Source: Exiguobacterium sp. AM39-5BH (GTDB lineage Bacteria > Bacillota > Bacilli > Exiguobacteriales > Exiguobacteriaceae). Taken from it: a DNA stretch of 64,000 bases. Of the stretch, positions 42,655 to 50,484 are shown piece by piece; within the stretch, counting starts at the first letter, position 1; every line of letters starts with the position of its first letter. Under the pieces are notes generated by a model. The model did no database searches and was not told the DNA's origin. It was given only the letters and a program-made list of their open reading frames with translations. The translations under genes and the position numbers were made by a program. The stretch is taken from contig NZ_QSGS01000005.1 in the NCBI RefSeq assembly GCF_003467445.1, forward strand, positions 167,223 through 231,222, read 5' to 3'.

Positions 42655-44103
42655 ATGAAGGCAGATTATCGTCAAATCGCCGCGGATGTCCTTGAAGCCA
42701 TCGGGGGCAAGGATAACGTTGACAAAGCGGCGCACTGTGTCACACGTCTCCGTCTTTCGTTGAAAGACCGGTCGCTCGTCAATGAAGCGAAAGTGAAAGA
42801 AGCCGATCTCGTCAAAGGGGCATTCGAAAACTCGGGTGTGTATCAAATCGTCATCGGAGCCGGAGACGTCGAACGGGTTTATGCTGAATTTATCAAACTC
42901 GCCGGTCTCGAAGCGGCAACGGTCGCCGAGGTCAAATCGGCCGGCGGCAAGAAGATGAACCCGCTCCAAAAACTCGTCAAAGTATTCTCGGACGTGTTCA
43001 TGCCGATCATCCCGGCCATCATCGTCGCCGGTCTGTTGATGGGGATCAACAACTTGCTCGCATCAGAGGGATTATTCGTCAAAGATGCGACGCTGATTGA
43101 GGCCTATCCAAATCTTCAAGGTCTGTGGGATCTCATCAACATGATGGCGAACACGGCGTTCGTGTTCTTACCGGCGCTCGTCGGTTGGTCAGCGACGAAA
43201 CGGTTCGGTGGAAGCGAAGTGCTCGGGATCGTCATGGGTCTCCTTCTTGTTCACCCGGATCTTCTCAACGCTTGGGGCTACGGACAAGCTTCCCTTGAAG
43301 GTGAGGTTCCGACGTTTAACATCCTCGGCTTGTTCGAAATTGAGAAAGTCGGCTATCAAGGTCAGATTTTACCGGTGCTTGCTGCAGCGTACATTTTGAG
43401 TCATATTGAGATTTTCTTGAAAAAACATGTGCCGAACGCGATTCAATTGCTCGTCGTTCCGATCACGGCAATCGTCGTCACAGGATTCCTCGCGCTTGCG
43501 ATTGTCGGTCCGGTCACGCGTGGACTCGGTAACGTCATCGCTATGAGTCTCGTCAACGTCTTCGAAGCGGTACCGGTCCTCGGGGCGCTCCTGTTCGGAT
43601 TGTTTTATGCGCCGCTCGTCGTAACAGGGATGCACCACTTGTTCATCGCCATCGACCTTCAGCTTGTCGCTGAAACAGGCGGTACATTCATTTGGCCGAT
43701 GATTGCCTTGTCAAACATCGCTCAAGGTTCGGCCGCACTCGCGATGTTCTTTGTCTACAAGCACAATGCGAAACAAAAAAGTATGGCGTCGACGTCTGCA
43801 ATTTCGGCATATTTCGGAATTACCGAACCCGCCATGTTCGGGGTGAACTTACCGAACAAGTTCCCGTTCTACTCAGCGATGATCGGATCGGCCGCGGCCG
43901 CCATCTTTATTACGCTCAATAACGTTCAAGCGATCGGGATCGGGGTCGGGGGCCTTCCTGGATTCCTATCGATTTTCACAGACAAAATCTTACTGTTCAT
44001 TGTTGGGATGATTATCGCCATCATTTTCCCGTTCGTCTTGACGTTCGTCTTGTCAAAACTTTACATGAAGAAAGGTGAGCTCCAAGAAAATAAAGTAGCA
44101 TGA
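42655..44103 (+). CDS. treB: PTS trehalose-specific EIIBC component
   Basis: A 482-residue membrane permease that imports trehalose as trehalose-6-phosphate. The EIIB domain (residues 1-~90) has the phospho-Cys in KAAHCVTRLRLSLKD. The EIIC domain has about ten helices with MPIIPAIIVAGLLMGINNLL, GEVPTFNILGL and FGITEPAMFGVNLP. There is no EIIA domain, so phosphate must come from a separate EIIA such as Crr (24852). AAAGGAGG precedes ATG 42655. It is co-transcribed with treC, 77 bases downstream. Confidence 0.93.
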   Translation: MKADYRQIAADVLEAIGGKDNVDKAAHCVTRLRLSLKDRSLVNEAKVKEADLVKGAFENSGVYQIVIGAGDVERVYAEFIKLAGLEAATVAEVKSAGGKKMNPLQKLVKVFSDVFMPIIPAIIVAGLLMGINNLLASEGLFVKDATLIEAYPNLQGLWDLINMMANTAFVFLPALVGWSATKRFGGSEVLGIVMGLLLVHPDLLNAWGYGQASLEGEVPTFNILGLFEIEKVGYQGQILPVLAAAYILSHIEIFLKKHVPNAIQLLVVPITAIVVTGFLALAIVGPVTRGLGNVIAMSLVNVFEAVPVLGALLFGLFYAPLVVTGMHHLFIAIDLQLVAETGGTFIWPMIALSNIAQGSAALAMFFVYKHNAKQKSMASTSAISAYFGITEPAMFGVNLPNKFPFYSAMIGSAAAAIFITLNNVQAIGIGVGGLPGFLSIFTDKILLFIVGMIIAIIFPFVLTFVLSKLYMKKGELQENKVA

Positions 44104-44180
44104 TGACTCGGGAGGGAGGGACGGCGGTTCTTCCCTCTTTTCGATGCAAATGAAAACTCTTACAAAAGGAGATGTCGCAT

Positions 44181-45815
44181 ATGACACAAAAAAACTGGCG
44201 CAAATCCGTCGTTTATCAAATCTATCCGAAAAGCTTCTATAGTCCGGAAGGCAATGCCACGGGTTCGATCAAAGGGGTGACGGCGAAGCTCGATTACTTG
44301 GCTGAACTCGGAATCGAATACATTTGGATGACCCCGGTGTACAAATCGCCGCAAAATGACAACGGCTATGACGTCAGCGACTATTATGCGATCGACCCAT
44401 CGTACGGGACGATGGATGACCTCGAGGAACTCGTCCGTGAGGCCGAGGCGCGCGGGATCGGGCTCATGATGGACATCGTCGTCAACCACTCATCGACCGA
44501 GCATGAATGGTTCCAAAAGTCGCGCGCCGGTGACGATCGTTACCGGGACTACTATATTTGGCGCGATGAACCGACGAACTGGGAGTCGAAGTTCGGCGGC
44601 AACGCTTGGAAGTATGACGAGGTGAGCGGCCAGTACTATCTTCATTTGTTCGATGTGACCCAGGCCGACTTGAACTGGGAGAACGAGCAGATGCGGGAAG
44701 ATGTCTATGAAATGATGCGTTTCTGGCGCAACAAAGGCATCAAAGGGTTCCGACTCGACGTCATCAATTTGATTTCGAAGCAGCAGGATTTTCCGCAAGA
44801 CGATTCGGACGGCCGCAAGTTCTACACCGACGGGCCGCGCATCCATGAATACTTAAAAGAAATGAACCGCGAGGTGTTCGACGGCCACGATGTCATCACG
44901 GTCGGTGAGATGTCGTCGACGACGCTCGACCATTGCGTCCGTTATTCGAATCCGGACGAGCACGAGCTCAGCATGACGTTCAGCTTCCATCATTTAAAAG
45001 TCGACTATCCGAACGGGGAGAAGTTCGTCGCCGCTCCGTTCGACTTCGTGCAACTGAAAGACATCATGTCGACGTGGCAGGAAGGGATGCACGGCAAGGG
45101 ATGGAACGCCATCTTCTGGTGCAACCACGACCAACCGCGCGTCGTCAGCCGTTTCGGGAATGACACCAATCACCGTGTCGAAAGTGCAAAAATGCTCGCG
45201 ACCGTGCTCCACGGCCTCCAAGGGACGCCGTACATCTATCAAGGCGAAGAGATCGGAATGACGAATCCGGGCTTCGACTCGCTCGAGGAGTATCGTGACA
45301 TCGAGACGCTCAACGCCTACAAGTTGAAGCGCGATCAGGGCGTCTCGCATGAGGACATGATGGCCGCCATCAAACAGAAGTCGCGGGACAACTCGCGGAC
45401 ACCGATGCAGTGGGATGCGACACCACATGCCGGATTCACGAGCGGGACGCCGTGGATCAACGTTGCGCCGAACTACGCGGACGTGAACGTCGAGACGGCA
45501 CTCGATGACCCGAACTCGGTGTTCTATCACTACAAGAACTTGATCTCGCTCCGTAAAGAGCTCGACGTCTTGACGGACGGGGACTACACGATCCTCACGC
45601 CAGACGCGCTCGACGTCTGGGCGTACACGCGCAAGACGGAACACGAGGAAGTGCTCGTCGTCGCGAACTTCTATGGACCGGAGACGACGTTTGAGATTCC
45701 GGGAGGGTTCACCCATGCGGAAGTCGTCAGCCATAACTATGACGTACCACAACTCGATGGGACGACGCTGTCGCTCCGTGCGTACGAGGCCATCATGTTC
45801 TACAGACGGAAATGA
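44181..45815 (+). CDS. treC: Trehalose-6-phosphate hydrolase
   Basis: A 544-residue GH13 enzyme that splits trehalose-6-phosphate to glucose and glucose-6-phosphate. Motifs: YPKSFYSPEGNATGSIKGV, MMDIVVNHSSTEHEWF, catalytic nucleophile Asp in GFRLDVINL (about residue 200), acid Glu in VGEMSS, and NHDQPRVVSRFGND. The opening WRKSVVYQIYPKSF is typical of TreA/TreC. Start ATG 44181 follows AAAAGGAG by nine bases; the longer frame adds three residues. A stem (45826-45852) with T-run ends the operon. Confidence 0.93.
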   Translation: MTQKNWRKSVVYQIYPKSFYSPEGNATGSIKGVTAKLDYLAELGIEYIWMTPVYKSPQNDNGYDVSDYYAIDPSYGTMDDLEELVREAEARGIGLMMDIVVNHSSTEHEWFQKSRAGDDRYRDYYIWRDEPTNWESKFGGNAWKYDEVSGQYYLHLFDVTQADLNWENEQMREDVYEMMRFWRNKGIKGFRLDVINLISKQQDFPQDDSDGRKFYTDGPRIHEYLKEMNREVFDGHDVITVGEMSSTTLDHCVRYSNPDEHELSMTFSFHHLKVDYPNGEKFVAAPFDFVQLKDIMSTWQEGMHGKGWNAIFWCNHDQPRVVSRFGNDTNHRVESAKMLATVLHGLQGTPYIYQGEEIGMTNPGFDSLEEYRDIETLNAYKLKRDQGVSHEDMMAAIKQKSRDNSRTPMQWDATPHAGFTSGTPWINVAPNYADVNVETALDDPNSVFYHYKNLISLRKELDVLTDGDYTILTPDALDVWAYTRKTEHEEVLVVANFYGPETTFEIPGGFTHAEVVSHNYDVPQLDGTTLSLRAYEAIMFYRRK

Positions 45816-45825
45816 GGGAATGGGA

Positions 45826-45852
45826 CGTCCGCAAGGGCGTTCCTTTTTAGTT
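45826..45852 (+). terminator. Terminator of tre operon
   Basis: GGGACGTCC and GGGCGTTCC pair with two G-T pairs around GCAA, followed by TTTTTAG, after the treC stop. Confidence 0.8.
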
Positions 45853-45889
45853 GCCGAGAGGCGGACTCTCATATTAGGTTATTCATTAG

Positions 45890-45958
45890 ACAAAGTCACA
45901 GTCTTGTGACCTTGTAAAAAATGATTAGTTGGAGGTGACCCTCGAGTCTCTCGAGGAA
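45890..45958 (+). promoter_or_regulatory. Inverted repeat and hairpin before CNNM gene
   Basis: ACAAAGTCACA (45890-45900) and TGTGACCTTGT (45905-45915) form an 11-bp inverted repeat with one mismatch around GTCT, a possible operator. Further on, CCTCGAG-TCT-CTCGAGG at about 45939-45955 forms a perfect 7-bp hairpin whose right arm includes the GAGG before the GTG start at 45962, so it could mask the ribosome site. Confidence 0.5.
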
Positions 45959-45961
45959 CAT

Positions 45962-47338
45962 GTGGACAGGATTTACTCTACACACGTAATGGCTGCCGGT
46001 GGCGGTGGCGGAGAAGTGGAAGGCCCGATTTGGCTGTTATTGTCGTTGGTGGCGTTGTTGATCGCACTCACCGCATTCTTTGTCGGATCGGAGTTCGCGG
46101 TCGTTAAAGTAAGGATGTCACGACTCGATCAGCTGGTGGCAGAAGGGAACAAGTCGGCGATTCTCGCGAAGAAGGTCGCGTCTGACCTCGACTATTACTT
46201 ATCGGCGTGTCAGCTCGGAATCACGGTGACGGCGCTCGGACTCGGTTTCCTTGGAGAACCGTCGGTCGTCCGGTTGTTGACGCCGCTGTTTAACGAGTTC
46301 GATATCCCAGCGTCGGCTGCATCAGTTATTTCATTCGTCGCCGCATTCGCGATTGTGACGTTTTTACACGTCGTCATTGGCGAACTTGCACCGAAATCGC
46401 TCGCGATTCAATACGCGGAGCGAATGACGCTCATCTTCGCTCGGCCACTCTATTGGTTCGGACGAATCATGTTCCCGTTCATTCGGTTGTTGAATGGGTC
46501 GGCCCGGTTGTTGCTCGGATTGTTCGGCGTCAAACCGGCTGGGCATGAAGAAGCACACTCGGAAGAAGAGTTAAAAATCATCATGGCCCAAAGTTTCCAA
46601 AGCGGTGAGATCAACCAGACGGAACTCGCCATGATGCAAAACATCTTCTCGTTCGACCAACACGTCACGAAAGACGTAATGGTGCCCCGGACGAAAGTCG
46701 AGGTGATTGACATCGAGGCGACGCGGGCCGAAGTGCTCGAGACGTTCGCGGACAGTCAATATACCCGTTACCCGATCACAGAAGACGGCGACAAGGACAA
46801 CTTGATCGGCTATATTAACGTCAAAGAGGTATTGATGGGACTCGCGGTCAGCCCGTCCATCAATCTTTCCACTTATGTGAAAGAGCTTCCGGTCGTGCAT
46901 GAAATGACACCGCTTGAAGATACATTGAAACAGATGCGTGAGGCCCGGACCCATATCGCCATCGTCTTGGACGAATACGGCGGGACGGCCGGTCTCATCA
47001 CGCTCGAAGACTTGCTCGAAGAGATCGTCGGGGAAATCCGTGACGAGTTCGATGAGGATGAGGTCGACCCGATCCATACGGTCGACGACACGACGTATGA
47101 AATCGATACGCGCGTCTTGCTCGAACAGCTCGAGGAACGGTTCGGTATCACGTTCGAACAGTCAGAAGGCATCGATACGCTCGGAGGTTGGCTCCAAGTG
47201 TACCGCGAGACGCATGAAGTCGACGATACGCTCGAGTTCGACCGTTACGTCTTAACCGTCATCGAGATGACGGAGAATCACGTGGAGCGGGTACGTCTCG
47301 CTTTGCGTGATACCCCGTCTGAGGAGACGGTCGAATGA
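45962..47338 (+). CDS. CNNM/CBS/CorC-domain membrane protein
   Basis: A 458-residue hemolysin-C-like (CNNM) protein, probably involved in Mg2+/Co2+ handling. After a Gly-rich start (MAAGGGGGEVEG), the CNNM domain has four helices from IWLLLSLVALLIALTAFFVGSEFAVVKVR. A CBS pair follows (VTKDVMVPRTKVEVIDIEATRAEVLETFADSQYTRYPIT and later EYGGTAGLITLEDLLEEIVGEIRDEFD), then a CorC_HlyC C-terminal domain. GTG 45962 with GAGGAA is chosen; TTG 45929 or ATG 45989 are alternatives. Not part of the Bacillus deg-com region, so its place between tre and com is local. Confidence 0.85.
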   Translation: MDRIYSTHVMAAGGGGGEVEGPIWLLLSLVALLIALTAFFVGSEFAVVKVRMSRLDQLVAEGNKSAILAKKVASDLDYYLSACQLGITVTALGLGFLGEPSVVRLLTPLFNEFDIPASAASVISFVAAFAIVTFLHVVIGELAPKSLAIQYAERMTLIFARPLYWFGRIMFPFIRLLNGSARLLLGLFGVKPAGHEEAHSEEELKIIMAQSFQSGEINQTELAMMQNIFSFDQHVTKDVMVPRTKVEVIDIEATRAEVLETFADSQYTRYPITEDGDKDNLIGYINVKEVLMGLAVSPSINLSTYVKELPVVHEMTPLEDTLKQMREARTHIAIVLDEYGGTAGLITLEDLLEEIVGEIRDEFDEDEVDPIHTVDDTTYEIDTRVLLEQLEERFGITFEQSEGIDTLGGWLQVYRETHEVDDTLEFDRYVLTVIEMTENHVERVRLALRDTPSEETVE

Positions 47339-47341
47339 TTC

Positions 47342-47378
47342 AAGCAGGCATACCGCAAAGCGGTGTGCCTGCTTTTGG
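47342..47378 (+). terminator. Terminator after CNNM gene
   Basis: AAGCAGGCATACCGC at 47342-47356 pairs with GCGGTGTGCCTGCTT at 47360-47374, with one G-T pair, around AAA; TTTT follows. Confidence 0.9.
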
Positions 47379-47503
47379 TTCGAAATTGGAATGGATCGAT
47401 TTGCGCCGTGGTAGTCACGGATAGCGAGCCGCCGTCTGTCATGGAAGCGAGTTCGACCTACGAAAATAGGTCTGTTAGCGTGAACAGAAAAAGGACTGAT
47501 GTT

Positions 47504-48661
47504 ATGGGACAACTCATCGTGTCACCCGTTGGAACACCGGCGATCCGCTTTGGCGTCTGCCAGCGCTGTCTGAGCACGGACACACGTTCTTACACATGCT
47601 ATCACGGGCAGTGCCGCTATTGCCGCAACTGTCTGCATCTCGGTCGCGTCTGTCAGTGCGACCGCCTCACCGAAGCGGACATCACGACACCGCTGGCGGC
47701 GACCGACCTCGTCATGCCGTTCGAACTGTCAGACGAGCAACAGCATGTCAGCCGTCAGCTCCTCGCCTGGTGGGAAACTAGGACGAGCGGACTTGTCCAT
47801 GCCGTCTGCGGGGCCGGGAAGACGGAGATGACGTTCCCCGTCATCGCGCGCGCCGTGAATGACGGGAAGCGTGTCCTCATCGTCTCGCCGCGGCGTGACG
47901 TGGGCATCGAGTGGGCCGACCGGCTCGAGCGGGCCTTCTCTGTTCCGATCACGCGGCGTTACGGTGGCGGGAACAAGGAGACGATCGGGATGATCACCGT
48001 CGCGACCGCGCCCCTCCTCGTGAATCTCCGTCACGTATTCGATTACGTCCTCGTCGACGAGTCTGACGCCTTCCCGTTCGCTTTCGACCTTACTCTCTGG
48101 CGGACGCTCCGACGGGCCGGGAAAGGTCTGTTTTTGTTCGTGACGGCGACGCCGACCGTCTGGCAACGCCAGTTCCCGACCGTTCATCTGTCCAGGCGCT
48201 ATCATGGCCACGATTTACCCGTACCCCGACTCGTCCGTGAGACGGAACAAGCCATCCTTGACTTCTGTCGCCAGTACGAGGCGTCACCGCGTCTGTTGTT
48301 CGTCCCGACGAAACCGGACCTCGTCCGTTACGGGGAACTGCTCGAAGCGAACGGATTCGTATACAAGGCCGTCTCGGCCGAAACGGACGAGCGGACAGAC
48401 GTACTCGAGTGGCTCGCGGCGATGAACGGGATCGTGCTCGCGACGTCGATTTGGGAACGGGGCATGACCGTGACCGGGGTGCACGTCGCCGTCCTCGACA
48501 GCAGTCACGCCTTGTTCTCGTCGCGCGCCCTCATCCAGATGGCGGGCCGGGCCGGTCGCAAGCCGACCGCGCCGACCGGGGACGTCGTCTTCTTTTACGA
48601 GGAGCGCACGTTCCGGCAAGATAAAGCCATTCGCGAGATCGAGGAGGCGAATCGGCGATGA
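47504..48661 (+). CDS. comFA: Late competence helicase ComFA
   Basis: A 385-residue DEAD-type DNA-translocating ATPase used in uptake of transforming DNA. The N-terminal four-Cys zinc site is CQRCLSTDTRSYTCYHGQCRYCRNC. Helicase motifs: Walker A CGAGKTEMTF (about residue 108), DESD in VLVDESDAFPFAF, TATPTVW, and QMAGRAGR. It is shorter than Bacillus ComFA. Start ATG 47504 follows AAAAAGGACTG. A GACCTA-CGAAAA-TAGGTC palindrome lies upstream at 47455-47472. The gene overlaps comFC (ATGA). No comFB lies between. Confidence 0.88.
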   Translation: MGQLIVSPVGTPAIRFGVCQRCLSTDTRSYTCYHGQCRYCRNCLHLGRVCQCDRLTEADITTPLAATDLVMPFELSDEQQHVSRQLLAWWETRTSGLVHAVCGAGKTEMTFPVIARAVNDGKRVLIVSPRRDVGIEWADRLERAFSVPITRRYGGGNKETIGMITVATAPLLVNLRHVFDYVLVDESDAFPFAFDLTLWRTLRRAGKGLFLFVTATPTVWQRQFPTVHLSRRYHGHDLPVPRLVRETEQAILDFCRQYEASPRLLFVPTKPDLVRYGELLEANGFVYKAVSAETDERTDVLEWLAAMNGIVLATSIWERGMTVTGVHVAVLDSSHALFSSRALIQMAGRAGRKPTAPTGDVVFFYEERTFRQDKAIREIEEANRR

Positions 48662-49326
48662 ACTGTCTCGTCTGCCGAAAACCGTTCGCGGTCCCGTGGA
48701 GCCCGGCGACGCTCTTAAAGCGGGATTGGGTCTGTACGGACTGCGAGAGGATGTTGACGCCGCTCAAAGCGGGTTGTCCGCGTTGCGGGCATCCGACCGC
48801 GGACGGGGTGACGTGCTCGGATTGTGTCCGTTGGCTCGCTCTCGGTCTCGACTTGACCGTCCATTCTCTCTACGCCTATGACGAGTCGGGCGCGAACTGG
48901 CTCCACCGCTATAAGTTCGGCGGCGATGTCGCCCTGGCGCATCAGGTGCAGGAAATGTTGCGACAGACAAGGGAGCCACGCGTCATGTACGTGCCGATCC
49001 CGCTCAGCGAGGAACGTTTGCGGACCCGGCGTTTCAATCAGGCCGAGGTGCTCGCGAAGATGATCGGACCGACAAAACAGGTGCTCGTAAAATCCGAGGT
49101 TTCAAGTCAGCGTGAACTTGGGAAAGAAGAAAGGCGGCACCGCGCGAACCCGTTCACTGTACATACGTTGCCTCACTGTGACAAAATTGTCCTCGTCGAC
49201 GACGTCTACACGACCGGGACGACGCTTCACCAAGCGGCGCTCACCCTCCGCCGGGCAGGGGTGGAACAAGTTTCTGCCGTTTGCTTGTTTCGGACACTAA
49301 ACAAATCAAAAATGTGTCCGATATAA
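48658..49326 (+). CDS. comFC: Competence phosphoribosyltransferase-like ComFC
   Basis: A 222-residue protein: N-terminal Cys ribbon (NCLVCRKPF, CTDCERML, CPRCGHPT, CSDC) and a PRTase domain with the PRPP loop IVLVDDVYTTGTTLHQAALTLRRAG. RFNQAEVLAKM is the typical hood element. Acts with ComFA in transformation. Translationally coupled to comFA. Its last codons hold the SigD-type promoter for the flagellar operon. Confidence 0.9.
   Translation: MNCLVCRKPFAVPWSPATLLKRDWVCTDCERMLTPLKAGCPRCGHPTADGVTCSDCVRWLALGLDLTVHSLYAYDESGANWLHRYKFGGDVALAHQVQEMLRQTREPRVMYVPIPLSEERLRTRRFNQAEVLAKMIGPTKQVLVKSEVSSQRELGKEERRHRANPFTVHTLPHCDKIVLVDDVYTTGTTLHQAALTLRRAGVEQVSAVCLFRTLNKSKMCPI
49298..49324 (+). promoter_or_regulatory. 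SigD-type flagellar promoter
   Basis: TAAA (49298-49301), 15-base spacer, then TCCGATAT (49317-49324), matching the SigD consensus TAAA-N15-GCCGATAT at all but one base. It overlaps the end of comFC and drives yvyF onward, an arrangement known in Bacillus. Confidence 0.85.
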
Positions 49327-49339
49327 AAGACAGAGGTGA

Positions 49340-49729
49340 ATGACTGTGGAAGCAACAACTTGTCAAACGTGCGGACGGCTGTTCATGAAACAAAGCCGCT
49401 CGCCTTACTGCCCATCCTGCGCGGAAGTCGATTTCCAAAACTTTTTGAAAGTCCGGGACTTCATCCGCGAACCCGCCAACAAACAGACGACAATCGGGGC
49501 CCTTGTCGAAGCGACAGGCGTCTCCGAGCTTGATATCACGCGATACATCCATGAAGGACGCCTGATCATCAAGGACAACCCGTCACTGAACATCACCTGC
49601 GTGCGTTGCGGCAATCCGACGAACCAAGGAAAGGTGTGCGCGGACTGTCAGACCGACATGCAACAAGAACTAATGGGATTGCAAGCTAGCGTTCCAAAAA
49701 AGAGCGCTCGCGCTTATCGTTTGGACTAA
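49340..49729 (+). CDS. yvyF: Flagellar operon protein YvyF
   Basis: A 129-residue protein with an N-terminal zinc-type knuckle (CQTCGRLF...CPSCAEVD) and a second one near the C-terminus (CVRCGNPT...CADCQ), with a helix-turn-helix-like middle (IGALVEATGVSELDITRYIHEGRL). It is the YvyF family, always in the flgM operon; function not defined. ATG 49340 is used; GTG 49346 has a better spacing to AGAGGTGA. Confidence 0.85.
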   Translation: MTVEATTCQTCGRLFMKQSRSPYCPSCAEVDFQNFLKVRDFIREPANKQTTIGALVEATGVSELDITRYIHEGRLIIKDNPSLNITCVRCGNPTNQGKVCADCQTDMQQELMGLQASVPKKSARAYRLD

Positions 49730-49753
49730 CAACTGAGAAGAGGGGGGACACGC

Positions 49754-50005
49754 ATGCGAATCGATTCTGCAAAGTGGGTACATTTACCAAACACTTATGA
49801 GAAGAAAACGCAACATGAGACGAAGCCCGAGCTGACACGCCAAACGGACCAATTATCGATATCGGCAGAAGCCCGCGCCCGGTTTGAAGAGCCGGTGAAA
49901 CAACCGGATCGTCTTGAGAAGATCAACGCCTTGAAAGCAGAAATCAACGCAGGGACATACACACGGGATGCGCGTGAAATCGCCAAACGCTTTCTACAAG
50001 GATGA
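49754..50005 (+). CDS. flgM: Anti-sigma factor FlgM
   Basis: An 83-residue anti-SigD factor. The C-terminal half carries the SigD-binding helices (ISAEARARFEEPVKQPDRLEKINALKAEINAGTYTRDAREIAKRFLQG), the usual FlgM signature. It holds SigD inactive until hook completion. GAGGGGGG precedes ATG 49754. It is followed by a strong terminator before flgN. Confidence 0.9.
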   Translation: MRIDSAKWVHLPNTYEKKTQHETKPELTRQTDQLSISAEARARFEEPVKQPDRLEKINALKAEINAGTYTRDAREIAKRFLQG

Positions 50006-50054
50006 ATGGAAGCGGGGTCCGCTTGAGGCCTTCGCACTTATAACACGGCACGGA

Positions 50055-50098
50055 AGCTGACTAGACAAGGGAATCCCTTTTTAGTCAGCTCTTTTTTT
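50055..50098 (+). terminator. Intrinsic terminator between flgM and flgN
   Basis: AGCTGACTA at 50055-50063 pairs perfectly with TAGTCAGCT at 50082-50090; inside, AAGGGA can pair with TCCCTT. CTTTTTTT follows. It splits the operon, so either read-through is regulated or partial, or flgN onward uses another promoter. Upstream, AAGCGGGGTCCGCTT (about 50009-50023) is another stem. Confidence 0.85.
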
Positions 50099-50115
50099 GA
50101 AAAAAGGAGAGACTT

Positions 50116-50472
50116 ATGCTCACATTACATACACGTTTACTCGAACTCGCTTATGAAAAAGAACGATTGCTCGTCATCGGTGATATGCAAGCGTTCAGTG
50201 CGCTCGTCAAGGAAGAGGCGACCCTTCTCCGACAAATCAAACAAAAAGAAGCAGAACGACTTCAAGGAACGTACGTTTTGGACGATGAAGAGAAAGAAGC
50301 ATTACGACCGGTCGTCTTCGAACTCAAACGGCAGAATGAACTGAACGCCGTCCTGCTCGAACAATCGCTCCGGTATATCACTTGGCATTTAGACATGCTC
50401 ATGCCAGAGGCAGATGATTTCACGTACGGCCAACAAGCGCTCGAGACGCGCTCGTTTAGCCGGGACGTATAA
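50116..50472 (+). CDS. flgN: Flagellar export chaperone FlgN
   Basis: A 118-residue helical protein, the FlgN (YvyG) chaperone for hook-filament junction proteins FlgK and FlgL. The long helix LTLHTRLLELAYEKERLLVIGDMQAFSALVKEEATLLRQIKQKEAERL is typical. AAAAGGAGAG precedes ATG 50116. The gene lies 13 bases before flgK, its client. Confidence 0.85.
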   Translation: MLTLHTRLLELAYEKERLLVIGDMQAFSALVKEEATLLRQIKQKEAERLQGTYVLDDEEKEALRPVVFELKRQNELNAVLLEQSLRYITWHLDMLMPEADDFTYGQQALETRSFSRDV

Positions 50473-50484
50473 GGAGGAAGTTAC

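Noticed and set aside
44994..45872. A 292-codon frame antisense to treC
   Set aside because: It is a shadow of the treC coding frame, rich in Arg and His, with no family likeness; treC carries all GH13 motifs.
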